Positions 17,065-25,669 of a stretch of DNA of 64,000 nt are shown here, in pieces. Under the pieces are notes generated by a model, which worked only from the letters and a program-made list of their open reading frames with translations, ran no database searches and was not told where the DNA came from. The stretch comes from Flavobacteriales bacterium UBA2104 (GTDB lineage: Bacteria > Bacteroidota > Bacteroidia > Flavobacteriales_D > Crocinitomicaceae), in the NCBI GenBank assembly GCA_002331485.1, contig DCYS01000007.1, positions 87,914 through 151,913 of the forward strand, given 5' to 3'. Position 1 is the stretch's first letter; every line of letters starts with the position of its first letter. The position numbers and the translations under genes were made by a program.

Positions 17065-17871
17065 ATGAGAGAAATAATTGAAAAGGCATGGGAAGATCGT
17101 TCAATGTTGGAGGATCAAAGTGTTGTGAAAGTAATTGAAGAGGTTATTGAGGGATTGGATAAAGGAAAATATCGAGTTGCTGAGCCGACAAATGATGGTT
17201 GGCAAGTAAATGAGTGGATCAAAAAAGCTGTCGTTATGTATTTCCCGATTCGTAAAATGGAAACGATCGAGGTCGGTCCATTTGAGTTCCATGATAAAAT
17301 GGCTTTGAAAAGTAACTATAAAGAACTTGGCGTTCGAGTTGTTCCTCATGCTGTTGCACGTTATGGGGCTTATATTTCTTCTGGTGTGATAATGATGCCT
17401 TCTTATGTTAATATAGGAGCATACGTAGATGAAGGTACTATGGTAGATACATGGGCTACTGTTGGTTCATGTGCTCAGATCGGCAAAAATGTTCACCTGA
17501 GTGGAGGTGTAGGAATTGGAGGTGTTTTAGAACCATTACAAGCTGCTCCTGTAATCGTTGAAGATGGTGCTTTCATCGGTTCACGATGTATCGTTGTTGA
17601 AGGAGTGCGTGTAAAGAAAGAAGCTGTTCTCGGGGCTAATGTAGTACTAACGAAATCTACTAAGATTATTGATGTCACAGGAGATTCTCCTGTAGAATTA
17701 AGAGGTGAAGTTCCTGAAAGAAGTGTCGTTATACCAGGCTCATACACTAAAGAGTTTCCAGCTGGAGATTATCAGGTGCCATGTGCATTGATCATTGGTA
17801 AAAGAAAGCCAAGTACAGATTTGAAAACTTCACTAAATGATGCGCTAAGAGAGCACAATGTAGCTGTATAA
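17065..17871 (+). CDS. dapD: 2,3,4,5-tetrahydropyridine-2,6-dicarboxylate N-succinyltransferase
   Basis: A 268-residue enzyme of the succinylase branch of diaminopimelate/lysine synthesis, transferring succinyl from succinyl-CoA to tetrahydrodipicolinate. After an alpha-helical N-terminal domain (VIEGLDKGKYRVAEP, NEWIKKAVVMYFPIRKME), the C-terminal half is a left-handed beta-helix of hexapeptide repeats. Key stretches are RYGAYISSGVIMMPSYVNIGAYVDEGTMVDTWATVGSCAQIGKNVHLSGGVGIGGVLEP and EDGAFIGSRCIVVEGV. Length and motifs match E. coli DapD (274). It lies 19 nt upstream of meaB on the same strand, so the pair is probably cotranscribed although functionally unrelated. Confidence 0.96.
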   Translation: MREIIEKAWEDRSMLEDQSVVKVIEEVIEGLDKGKYRVAEPTNDGWQVNEWIKKAVVMYFPIRKMETIEVGPFEFHDKMALKSNYKELGVRVVPHAVARYGAYISSGVIMMPSYVNIGAYVDEGTMVDTWATVGSCAQIGKNVHLSGGVGIGGVLEPLQAAPVIVEDGAFIGSRCIVVEGVRVKKEAVLGANVVLTKSTKIIDVTGDSPVELRGEVPERSVVIPGSYTKEFPAGDYQVPCALIIGKRKPSTDLKTSLNDALREHNVAV

Positions 17872-17890
17872 ATGTTACATTAGTGTCATT

Positions 17891-18925
17891 ATGAATAAGG
17901 ATCAGCTCAAAAAATGGAAAGAAAAGCGACGCCAACGTCGTGAGTCAATGAATCATGATGAGTTATTGAGCGGTATTCTTTCAGGTGATCTTAAGGCGCT
18001 TAGTAGTGGAATAACTCTACTCGAGTCCAAACGTTCAGAGGATAAAGAAATAGCTCAACAGCTCGTTTCGAGTTGTTTAAAACATGCCAAAGAATCTGTT
18101 CGAATTGGAATAACCGGTGTTCCAGGAGTAGGTAAAAGTACATTTATTGAAGCGTTTGGACAATTAGTTATTGAACGTGGACATAAAATAGCTGTGCTAG
18201 CGATAGACCCTTCATCTGAGAAAAGTGGGGGAAGCATACTTGGTGATAAAACCAGGATGAATAAATTGTCTACATCTCCAGATGCTTTTATAAGACCATC
18301 CTCTGCTGGGAAATCTCTTGGTGGTGTTGCTAGAAAAACTAGAGAATCAATAATTCTATGCGAGGCTGCCGGATTTGATCATATTCTGATCGAAACAGTT
18401 GGAGTTGGGCAGTCTGAAACTGTTGTGCACTCTATGGTTGATTTCTTTTTATTATTGATGCTTGCTGGTGCTGGTGACGAGCTTCAGGGGATAAAGCGAG
18501 GTATCATGGAAATGGCTGATGCCTTGGTTATTACAAAAGCAGATGGAGATAATCTTACAAATGCCCAGAAAGCCAGGAAAGAATATCAAAATGCCATGCA
18601 CTTATTTCCACCAAATGAAAACGAATGGATCCCAAAAGCACTTATCTCTTCAGCATACGATAATAGGAATATTGATAAAGTATTTGACACTGTTGAGAGT
18701 TATGTGAATCAAACCAAATTGAATGGTCATTTTGAAAAAAATCGAAGATCTCAGGATAGATACTGGATGCATGAAACAATTGCAGAGGTGTTACTCTCTG
18801 ATTTTTACGATGCGACCGAAATGAAACAAAGGATTAAGGATGTGGAAAAGTCAGTTGTCGAAGGAAAAGTTTCTTCATTTGAGGCTGCAGAGAATTTGAT
18901 CAGAAAATATAAGAATGATGAATAG
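17891..18925 (+). CDS. meaB: Methylmalonyl-CoA mutase-associated GTPase MeaB (ArgK family)
   Basis: A 344-residue G3E-family P-loop GTPase that guards and reloads adenosylcobalamin-dependent methylmalonyl-CoA mutase. The P-loop GVPGVGKST is at residues 76-84. The family motif DPSSEKSGGSILGDKTRM follows, with RPSSAGKSLGGVARKTRE, the switch region ILIETVGVGQSE and the guanine-specificity motif ITKADGDN. An N-terminal basic helix (LKKWKEKRRQRRESM) precedes the domain. The mutase genes are not in the window. Its last 11 bp overlap the next gene, indicating translational coupling. Confidence 0.95.
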   Translation: MNKDQLKKWKEKRRQRRESMNHDELLSGILSGDLKALSSGITLLESKRSEDKEIAQQLVSSCLKHAKESVRIGITGVPGVGKSTFIEAFGQLVIERGHKIAVLAIDPSSEKSGGSILGDKTRMNKLSTSPDAFIRPSSAGKSLGGVARKTRESIILCEAAGFDHILIETVGVGQSETVVHSMVDFFLLLMLAGAGDELQGIKRGIMEMADALVITKADGDNLTNAQKARKEYQNAMHLFPPNENEWIPKALISSAYDNRNIDKVFDTVESYVNQTKLNGHFEKNRRSQDRYWMHETIAEVLLSDFYDATEMKQRIKDVEKSVVEGKVSSFEAAENLIRKYKNDE

Positions 18926-19703
18926 AGAATTAGCTTTTTTAGTATGTCTTGCCTTTCTTGCGAGTTGTTCAACTCGGGAGATAAAAGATAGTGAATCAAT
19001 GAATAACTCTTCTGATCAGGTAGATAAAGGAGAGCTTACTCCACAATTAATAGTAGCTGAGAGTTACGCTTATCATGGTTGTGAAAAGATCAATTCTTCA
19101 TCTATATCTTTTGATTTTAGAGACAAGCATTATGATTATTTGCATACAGATTCGGGGCTTGTTCGTTTAAGAACATTCCAGGATTCTTCTGGTAGAACGG
19201 TCAAAGATGTTTGGTCGAGAAACAACCTTGAAAGGTTCATTGATGATTCATTGATAAATATCTCTGACGACAAGGAAAAAGCTTACGTGAATAGTATAAA
19301 CAGTGTTTTTTATTTTGCCTTTCTGCCAAAATCTTTAAAAGATCCTGCTGTAAACCTCGAATATATTGATACCGTTGAAATCTCTAAGAAAGCATATCAC
19401 AAGATAAAAGTTACGTTTGATGAAGAGGGTGGAGGTGAAGATCATGAGGATGTTTTTATATACTGGTTTAGTTTGGAGAATTATAGGTTGGATTATTTAG
19501 CATACTCATACGAAACCAACGGAGGTGGTATGCGATTCAGATCTGTAATCGACCGAGACGAGTACGAAGGAATAATTTTACAGGATTATGCAAACTTCGC
19601 ACCGCCAGAAGGAGCAAAATTGAATGATCTAGACCAACTTTATGAAAATGGTGAGCTCAAACAAGTGTCAACGATTGAGCTGAAAAACATTATGGTTAAA
19701 TAA
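18915..19703 (+). CDS. Lipoprotein of unknown function (possibly DUF6503-like)
   Basis: A 262-residue protein with the lipoprotein signal MMNRELAFLVCLAFLASCS, lipidation expected at Cys18. The body is rich in beta-type segments: SSISFDFRDKHYDYLHTDSGLVRLRTFQDSSG, AYHKIKVTFDEEGGGEDHEDVFIYWFSLENYRLDYLAYSY, and GMRFRSVIDRDEYEGIILQDYANFAPPE. It looks like the LolA-like or DUF6503-type lipoproteins of Flavobacteriia, but that is from memory of the family pattern and not firm. It overlaps the end of meaB by 11 bp. No catalytic motif seen. Confidence 0.75.
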   Translation: MMNRELAFLVCLAFLASCSTREIKDSESMNNSSDQVDKGELTPQLIVAESYAYHGCEKINSSSISFDFRDKHYDYLHTDSGLVRLRTFQDSSGRTVKDVWSRNNLERFIDDSLINISDDKEKAYVNSINSVFYFAFLPKSLKDPAVNLEYIDTVEISKKAYHKIKVTFDEEGGGEDHEDVFIYWFSLENYRLDYLAYSYETNGGGMRFRSVIDRDEYEGIILQDYANFAPPEGAKLNDLDQLYENGELKQVSTIELKNIMVK

Positions 19704-19723
19704 GAACAGGTCCGTTCATTCTG

Positions 19724-19765
19724 AACTCTAAACCCTAAAATCTAAACTCTAAATTTAGAATCTGT
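19724..19765. repeat. Degenerate heptamer tandem repeat between convergent genes
   Basis: Six consecutive 7-bp units fill the gap before the ffh stop: AACTCTA, AACCCTA, AAATCTA, AACTCTA, AATTTAG, AATCTGT. The first four follow AAnyCTA closely and the last two are decayed. The tract ends 1 bp before the ffh stop codon. Confidence 0.65.
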
Positions 19766-19766
19766 C

Positions 19767-21110
19767 TTACATTCCAGGCATTCCTCCGCCTTTCATCTGC
19801 TTCATCATATTCATCATATTCTTCTTGTTACTCATCATCTTCATCATCTTCTTAGTATCATTGAATTGTTTGAGTAACTTGTTCACTTCCTGAATATTTT
19901 GACCAGAACCTTGTGCGATCCGTTTCTTTCGACTCGAATTAATTATTGATGGATTTTCACGTTCCTCTGGACTCATTGAATATATAATAGCCTCAATGTG
20001 CTTGAATGCATCATCTTCAATTTCGACACCTTTCATAGCTTTCCCCATTCCTGGGATCATTCCCATGAGGTCTTTAACGTTACCCATCTTTTTAACCTGC
20101 TGTAACTGTCCGAGGAAATCATTAAAGTCGAACTGATTCTTTTTAATTCTCTTCTGGAGCTTTCGAGCTTCTTGCTCATCAAATTGCTCTTGAGCTCTTT
20201 CAACAAGAGATACGACATCTCCCATCCCCAGAATACGATCAGCCATACGCTTTGGGTAGAATACGTCAAGTGCATCCATTTTCTCTCCAGTACCTACAAA
20301 TTTGATCGGCTTGTCAACAATTGCTTTGATCGATATTGCAGCACCACCTCGTGTATCACCATCGAGTTTTGTTAGGATCACTCCGTCAAAGTCAATGCGC
20401 TCATTGAAAGTCTTAGCTGTATTTACGGCATCCTGACCTGTCATCGCATCAACAACAAAAAGTGTTTCTGTTGGGTCGATCGCATTTTTGACATCTGAGA
20501 TCTCATTCATCATTTGCTCATCAACAGCCAATCGACCAGCGGTATCAATGATCACAACATTATGGCTGTTACTTTTTGCATGCTGAATAGCATCTTGAGC
20601 AATTTTTACAGGATTTTTTTCTTCTTTGTTCGAATATACATCTACACCGATCTGCTCACCTAACACGTGTAGCTGATCGATCGCTGCAGGACGGTAAACA
20701 TCACAGGCAACTAATAATGGATTTTTACCCTTCTTATTCTTTAAAAAGTTAGCTAATTTTCCAGAGAATGTAGTTTTACCAGAACCTTGAAGACCAGACA
20801 TTAAAATAACACCTGGATTTCCCTGATAATTTACTTCTGTTTCATCACCACCCATCAATTCGATCAACTCTTCATGACAGATCTTGATCATTAACTGACC
20901 TGGTGATACAGAATTTAGTACATCACGACCAAGCGCCTTTTCTTTAACGGTTGTTGTAAATTCTTTAGCAGTATTGAAGTTGACATCGGCATCTAATAAT
21001 GCACGTCTCACTTCTTTCAAGGTTTCTGCAACATTGATCTCAGAGATCTGTCCCTGTCCCTTTAATACCTTAAACGCTTTTTCAAACTTCTCCGTTAGAT
21101 TCTCGAACAT
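19767..21110 (-). CDS. ffh: Signal recognition particle protein Ffh (SRP54)
   Basis: A 447-residue SRP GTPase that binds signal sequences and SRP RNA and delivers ribosomes to FtsY at the membrane. Order: N domain (1-90), G domain with P-loop GLQGSGKTTFSGKLA, the insertion-box DVYRPAAIDQL, switch DTAGRLAVDEQMM and TKLDGDTRGGAA, and the M domain rich in methionine from about residue 330 (GNVKDLMGMIPGMGKAMKG, KRIAQGSGQNIQEVNKLLKQF). It ends in a Met/Gly tail typical of the family. Single gene; its stop adjoins the heptamer repeat. Confidence 0.97.
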   Translation of the reverse strand: MFENLTEKFEKAFKVLKGQGQISEINVAETLKEVRRALLDADVNFNTAKEFTTTVKEKALGRDVLNSVSPGQLMIKICHEELIELMGGDETEVNYQGNPGVILMSGLQGSGKTTFSGKLANFLKNKKGKNPLLVACDVYRPAAIDQLHVLGEQIGVDVYSNKEEKNPVKIAQDAIQHAKSNSHNVVIIDTAGRLAVDEQMMNEISDVKNAIDPTETLFVVDAMTGQDAVNTAKTFNERIDFDGVILTKLDGDTRGGAAISIKAIVDKPIKFVGTGEKMDALDVFYPKRMADRILGMGDVVSLVERAQEQFDEQEARKLQKRIKKNQFDFNDFLGQLQQVKKMGNVKDLMGMIPGMGKAMKGVEIEDDAFKHIEAIIYSMSPEERENPSIINSSRKKRIAQGSGQNIQEVNKLLKQFNDTKKMMKMMSNKKNMMNMMKQMKGGGMPGM

Positions 21111-21221
21111 AATTCACCTGTATTTTGTGGTTGCAAAGTTAATAAATCCTTGTCAGAAAGCAAGACAGGGCGACTGAATCTACAATTTTGAACTTTAGAT
21201 CAAAAAATCGCGATTATTCTG

Positions 21222-21229
21222 TATATTTG
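21222..21229 (+). promoter_or_regulatory. -7 promoter element of the SGNH-like lipoprotein gene
   Basis: TATATTTG matches TAnnTTTG and lies 20 nt upstream of the ATG at 21250. Confidence 0.55.
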
Positions 21230-21249
21230 TTAGGAACAACTCATTGAAA

Positions 21250-22596
21250 ATGAAATATACTACTGCTACTGCAATTTTAAGTTTGGCCCTATTTTTTTCA
21301 TGTCAGAAAGAAGATGATCTTGATCGATTAGGGGATGTTGATTTTAGTCGACCTGCCGCGATCGGAGGAAGCATGATGTCTGGTTACCAAGATGGTGCAC
21401 TATACCCAAAAGGTCAGGAAAAGTCTATTCCTCAACTGTTTTTTGATAGAGTTGCAGAACATGGTGGTGGTTCATTTAGTACGCCTGTGATGTCCAATAA
21501 TGATGGTGTTGGAGTTAATCCTAAGCCTTGGACATCTATTTTTCAAACAAGAAGTCGCTTAAATATGCGAACGGATTGTGAAGGAGTTGAAAGTTTAGGT
21601 CCGGTAAAATCTCTTTATCAGAATACAGGTCTTAGTGATCTTGATCAATCATCTAGTAATGTTAATGGTCAGTATCAATGTGCTCCATTTGCAACGCTTG
21701 AAAGAATGCTCGATCCTAATTTCGGTTTGTCATACAATGATGGTAATCCATACCCTTATTACCACAGAGCAGCAAGCAATCCTGGTGTTTCTACAATGAT
21801 CGGAGAAATAGTTGATTACAATCCTTCGTTTCTTTTAGGTTGGTTTGGAATGGAAGAGGTTGTAAGTTATGCCCAAACAGGGGGGACTTCGAATACATTA
21901 ATGGATCCTATTGTTTTTGAACAAAGACTAGATTCAGTTTTGTCTATCATTTCAGCGAATGGAACAAAAGGAGCGTTGATCAATATTCCTGATGTAAAAG
22001 AATTGCCTTATTTCCAGTTAGTGCAATATAACGGAGCAAATCTTGATGAGACTCAAGCTGCTGATCTAAACCAGCTTTATACCGCATCTAATGCGAACCA
22101 CATTAACTTTAATGTTGGTCCAAATCCATTTATTTGTGAAGATCCTGACGCTCCACAAGGTTTACGTCATTTGAAAAACGGTGAACTGCTAACGCTGACT
22201 GTGCCATTAGATTCTATGAAATGTCAACTTTATGGACTTTTCGGTAGATTCTTTAAAGATCAATATTATTTGTCGCTGGATGAGGTTTCAATGTTGGACC
22301 AGGCAATATTATCTTACAATGCTACAATAGCGAAATTAGCTGAAAAATATGATCTGGCTTTAGTTGATGCAAATTCTTTCTACACAACTGTTGATTCTGG
22401 AATTATGTGGGATGGAGCAGGCTTTTCTTTCGAATTCGTAACCGGAGGATTTATTGGTCTAGATGGTATTTATCCTAATCAAAAGGGATACGCATTGATT
22501 ACCAACGAAATTATTGAATCTGTAAACGAGCACTATGGAACACACATTCCAAATATCAATTGTTTAGATTGTGATGGTGTGGTTTTCCCAGAATAG
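21250..22596 (+). CDS. SGNH/GDSL-fold lipoprotein with degenerate catalytic motifs
   Basis: A 448-residue lipoprotein. I chose ATG 21250 over an in-frame TTG two codons upstream because it begins the signal MKYTTATAILSLALFFSC directly. The protein follows the layout of a Bacteroidota SGNH hydrolase lipoprotein family: block I (AAIGGSMMSGYQDGALYPKGQE), the block III region (FLLGWFGMEEVVSYAQTGGTSN), ALINIPDVKELPYF, and block V (LDGIYPNQKGYALITNEII). In active relatives block III carries a GxND-type Asn and block V a His in DGxHP. Here these are Met-Glu-Glu and Tyr, and block I lacks the usual Asp or Asn. Only the block I Ser remains, so hydrolase activity is doubtful; a binding role is possible. 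Confidence 0.8.
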   Translation: MKYTTATAILSLALFFSCQKEDDLDRLGDVDFSRPAAIGGSMMSGYQDGALYPKGQEKSIPQLFFDRVAEHGGGSFSTPVMSNNDGVGVNPKPWTSIFQTRSRLNMRTDCEGVESLGPVKSLYQNTGLSDLDQSSSNVNGQYQCAPFATLERMLDPNFGLSYNDGNPYPYYHRAASNPGVSTMIGEIVDYNPSFLLGWFGMEEVVSYAQTGGTSNTLMDPIVFEQRLDSVLSIISANGTKGALINIPDVKELPYFQLVQYNGANLDETQAADLNQLYTASNANHINFNVGPNPFICEDPDAPQGLRHLKNGELLTLTVPLDSMKCQLYGLFGRFFKDQYYLSLDEVSMLDQAILSYNATIAKLAEKYDLALVDANSFYTTVDSGIMWDGAGFSFEFVTGGFIGLDGIYPNQKGYALITNEIIESVNEHYGTHIPNINCLDCDGVVFPE

Positions 22597-22862
22597 ATGA
22601 ATTGATCAATTCTAGTTCCTGTTCAACTAAACTTTACTGATCAGACTACTGACTGATCTGCACGGATTCGCGATCAAGCATATTCTTAGTTTATTTTCAT
22701 CGTACTTATGCATTATAATCGAGACTTTAACTGAATCTTAAGATATTCAGTTAGGAGGTTAACTTTGTTGTTATCAATATTCTCTTGCACGTTTTTCCCA
22801 CGACTAATTAATAACGTTTAGAATCAATTGGACCTCATTATAAACGAGGTTGAGTAATAAAA
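22597..22862. other. Intergenic region with palindromes and a possible small RNA promoter
   Basis: No convincing open frame is present in the interval between the SGNH-like gene and the terminator before the esterase stop. It contains a 14-bp perfect palindrome right after the stop (GAATTGATCAATTC, 22599-22612), a GATCAG/CTGATC hairpin at 22639-22658, and an AACTGAAT/ATTCAGTT dyad at 22729-22752. A TAACTTTG promoter-like element at 22760-22767 and an ACCTC/GAGGT hairpin further on complete it. See the separate small RNA entry. Confidence 0.5.
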
Positions 22863-22890
22863 AAAGCTACCCTGTTAAGAGTAGCTTTCT
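22773..22890 (+). ncRNA. Candidate small RNA
   Basis: A plus-strand TAACTTTG (22760-22767) would start a transcript near 22773. It would run through the ACCTC/GAGGT hairpin and end at the AAAGCTAC/GTAGCTTT stem followed by a broken T run, near 22890. No reading frame of note is inside. The family is not recognised, and the support is promoter plus terminator geometry only. Confidence 0.3.
22863..22888. terminator. Terminator of the T9SS esterase gene, possibly bidirectional
   Basis: Stem AAAGCTAC (22863-22870) with GTAGCTTT (22881-22888) around a 10-nt loop. An A run on the left serves the minus-strand esterase transcript, and TTTCTTT on the right could serve a plus-strand RNA. Confidence 0.7.
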
Positions 22891-22910
22891 TTAATAAATC
22901 TTTAAGCTGA

Positions 22911-24200
22911 TTATTTGATAATCACCTTGTTCGTTTGAATTCCTTTCGCTGTACTTACCTTAACGAAGTATATTCCTTCATTAAACTGACTAACATCGAT
23001 TTTATGATCAAGTTTGTTCAGTCGTTTACTGTAGACGACCTGACCATTTATGTTAGTGATCTCTACTCTCTCCATTTCCTCACCATTCGCATGGATGTTT
23101 AATTCGTTGTAAGCTGGATTTGGATAAGTATTCAAGTAAGCTTCATCTTTCGTGTATTCAGAAAGTGCTGAAGTTGGCGCCTCATGACATGGTGTAGGAT
23201 CTTCTGTAGTATTACACTTACAGTATTCTGTTGCTCCACAAACAAAGTGTAGCAACCACTGAGTAGCATAAAGGTCTACTGTGTCAGTGTAAGCAGCATT
23301 GTTAACGTGAGGAACGTGATCTGCACCATAGTGTGCTTTAAAACAGTTCTTCAACCCTAATGTTTCTGCTTTTGCATGTACAGTTTCACTACCATCAACC
23401 TCCATGATCTCATAGATCGCTACAGAGATCATATCTGTTCCAAATGGAACTGTACCATCCTGATCACCATGCATACTGAGTACAGGCTCATCGTTTGCAG
23501 ATTCCATCCAGGCAACATCACCTAGTGCACCAGCTAAACTAATAACTGCTGAAACATCACTATTGTAACCAGGAGTACCTGATTCACCTTCTAATCCTCC
23601 AGCTAAACTTGGATCGTTCATATCGATAAATGCAGGGATTTCTGATTCTTTATCTAAATACGCAAGGTGCAGTGCAGTGAACCCTCCTGCTGAACTCCCC
23701 ATCAAGTAAATGTGGTTTGTATCAATACCATAAGGATTTCCATCCTCTGCGAAAGACTTTTTGAAGTATCGAACTGCAGCTTTCGTATCCTGAGTAGCTC
23801 TCATAACTGCTTCAGAAGCATCACTTTCATCTGGACCAGATAATAAGTTGTTCATACCAAGACGATAATTGATCGAAGAAGTAACGTATCCTTTTCTTGC
23901 ATACATTTCAGCAAGTGGTTTCACATCATCTCCAGTTTTACTTCCGGCAATAAATGTACCTCCATGGATGAATATAATTAGTGGCCTACTTGTCTCAGTG
24001 TCTCCAGTTGGCTCATAAACATCTAATAACAGGTTTTCAGTTCCGCTGTTGTCGAAAGCAACGTTCGAACCATATTGAATATCAGACGTTAGATCAAAAT
24101 CATTGAAGATTTCTTGATCATAACGACCACCCGAACAGTCTTGAGCTTTTGCTGTGAAAAGCATAGATGCGGCAGCCGCAAATAGATAGATTTTTTTCAT
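22911..24200 (-). CDS. T9SS-secreted alpha/beta hydrolase (carboxylesterase-like)
   Basis: A 429-residue secreted esterase. After the signal peptide MKKIYLFAAAASMLFTAKA comes an alpha/beta-hydrolase domain of the hormone-sensitive-lipase/feruloyl-esterase-like type. It has the oxyanion motif FIHGGTFIAGS, the nucleophile Ser in MGSSAGGFTALH, the acid in MHGDQDGTVPFG and the His in HYGADHVPHVN, so the triad is complete. A Cys-rich junction (FVCGATEYCKCN) links it to a type A sorting domain (TYPNPAYNELNI, ITNINGQVVYS, FNEGIYFVKVS). It follows the FadL-type porin gene by 16 nt, suggesting ester hydrolysis at the surface coupled to uptake of the hydrophobic product. Confidence 0.9.
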   Translation of the reverse strand: MKKIYLFAAAASMLFTAKAQDCSGGRYDQEIFNDFDLTSDIQYGSNVAFDNSGTENLLLDVYEPTGDTETSRPLIIFIHGGTFIAGSKTGDDVKPLAEMYARKGYVTSSINYRLGMNNLLSGPDESDASEAVMRATQDTKAAVRYFKKSFAEDGNPYGIDTNHIYLMGSSAGGFTALHLAYLDKESEIPAFIDMNDPSLAGGLEGESGTPGYNSDVSAVISLAGALGDVAWMESANDEPVLSMHGDQDGTVPFGTDMISVAIYEIMEVDGSETVHAKAETLGLKNCFKAHYGADHVPHVNNAAYTDTVDLYATQWLLHFVCGATEYCKCNTTEDPTPCHEAPTSALSEYTKDEAYLNTYPNPAYNELNIHANGEEMERVEITNINGQVVYSKRLNKLDHKIDVSQFNEGIYFVKVSTAKGIQTNKVIIK

Positions 24201-24216
24201 AGTTATCTGTTTTTAA

Positions 24217-25440
24217 TTAAAATTGATATGAGAACGCAATTCCAGGGATGAACGCTTGTGAAGTCCATCTTCCTGAGAATCCTGTCTCAAGGTTAGTATC
24301 TGATCTTTCAGCACCATATATATACATGAAAGATGCGTCAATATTGAAATTCTTGATAGAATAAGAAGCCCCAACTGTTAAACCTATTTTATCCATATCA
24401 GGGGTTTCTGGGGTCATGTATCCATTTTGAACTGGTGTGAAATCATAATATGCTCCTCCACGCAGTTGGAATTGTTCTGAAAACTCGTGCTCTATACCAG
24501 CTCTTATAATGGCAGCATTTTTATATTCTCTTGGTGATTTTGAGTCTTCCAGATTTTCAGTGTTTTCTTCAAAGTCAAATGCAAGTGTATCGTAGCTACT
24601 CCAGGTTATGTAGTTAATATCGAAGTTAAATCTTGTTTTCTCAGTTAACTTGATCGATACACCAAAGTTCGTTACACTTGGAAGATTGATCTCTGTTCCG
24701 AAAGTTGTCGAAGGAAAGTTTGAACTTAGTGAAGGAGGAACATCAAATTCAGCTTGACCACCATCTAAGGAAACTTTAAGTCCTGAACGATAGCTTAATC
24801 CTAAGCTAACTTGCTCAGAAAGTTCATAGAAAACCCCAACATTAAATCCATGTCCATTTCCACTACCACTCAGATTAACTTCGCTATATGATCCATCAGC
24901 TTGTTGTACTGGTACTCCGCGACGCAACTTGAAATCACCTGTTCCGAAAACATAACCAACACCAATTCCTAATTTTTCATTGATCTGGTATGCGAAAGTC
25001 CCTTGGTAGAAGATCGTTCGTAACGCCATTTCTCTTAATAAAAACTGACCTTTCCATTCATCTTCATAACTAATTCCAGAACCGAAGGGAGTATACGCAG
25101 ATAGTCCAATTACGAAAGGAGAATCCTCAGTAAATTTTAATGCAACATGCGCATTGAATGGGGTTCCAATCCCACTTGTACTTTCAGCAGTATAAACACC
25201 CGGTTGCATTTCTCTGTATCCCACTCGAGATGCAATAAGATTGATCCCGATCAATACTTCAGTTCGAGCAAAAGCTAAAGCTCCCGGATTGAAAAATCCA
25301 CTGGCAGCTCCTAATCGCATACCTGTTCCTGTGTGGCCCATTCCAGCACTTCGTTGACCTTGTAGGTTAACCTGAAAACCTCCAGCAATACTATAAAACA
25401 GAGTAAAAGTGAGTAGGGTAGTAGTAAGAATTCGTTTCAC
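24217..25440 (-). CDS. OmpP1/FadL-family outer-membrane transporter
   Basis: A 407-residue outer-membrane beta-barrel of the FadL family, which moves long-chain fatty acids and other hydrophobic compounds. The start is a GTG (complement of 25438-25440), since no in-frame ATG lies upstream and it opens the signal peptide KRILTTTLLTFTLFYSIAGG. Family signs are the hatch region QGQRSAGMGHTGTGMRLGAASGFFNPGALAF with its NPG motif, many amphipathic strands (FNVGVFYELSEQVSLGLSYRS; FNFDINYITWSSYD), and a C-terminal aromatic residue (IAFSYQF). It heads an operon with the secreted esterase. Confidence 0.9.
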   Translation of the reverse strand: MKRILTTTLLTFTLFYSIAGGFQVNLQGQRSAGMGHTGTGMRLGAASGFFNPGALAFARTEVLIGINLIASRVGYREMQPGVYTAESTSGIGTPFNAHVALKFTEDSPFVIGLSAYTPFGSGISYEDEWKGQFLLREMALRTIFYQGTFAYQINEKLGIGVGYVFGTGDFKLRRGVPVQQADGSYSEVNLSGSGNGHGFNVGVFYELSEQVSLGLSYRSGLKVSLDGGQAEFDVPPSLSSNFPSTTFGTEINLPSVTNFGVSIKLTEKTRFNFDINYITWSSYDTLAFDFEENTENLEDSKSPREYKNAAIIRAGIEHEFSEQFQLRGGAYYDFTPVQNGYMTPETPDMDKIGLTVGASYSIKNFNIDASFMYIYGAERSDTNLETGFSGRWTSQAFIPGIAFSYQF

Positions 25441-25591
25441 AAGTGTAAATTTTGACTAAATATAGGAAAAATCTCCTCAATAGTTAATTAATTGTTATGT
25501 ATACATTATACTTTTTACTTTAAAAGACATTAACAAGCTGATAAGTGGTAGGGTTTGCAGTTTAACAGTTTAAAAAAGAATCAGATTATTC

Positions 25592-25620
25592 TTGTAAAAC
25601 GAATAATTCATCTATCTTTG
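25592..25620 (+). promoter_or_regulatory. rpsO promoter (-33 TTG, -7 TATCTTTG)
   Basis: TTG at 25592-25594 and TATCTTTG at 25613-25620 are separated by 18 bp, the best full Bacteroidota-type promoter in the window. About 45 nt of leader precede the rpsO start. Confidence 0.75.
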
Positions 25621-25669
25621 CGCCGTGTTAGAGTAACACATACATAAAAATCATTTAAACAATATTGGC

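Noticed and set aside
19731..19737. AACCCTA as a true telomeric repeat
   Set aside because: It is only one unit within a drifting heptamer tract in a bacterial chromosome; the likeness is coincidental.
22754..22823. AGGAGG at 22754-22759 as a ribosome-binding site for a short TTG-started peptide
   Set aside because: The frame is only 18 codons and the phylum rarely relies on such sites; the promoter reading is simpler.
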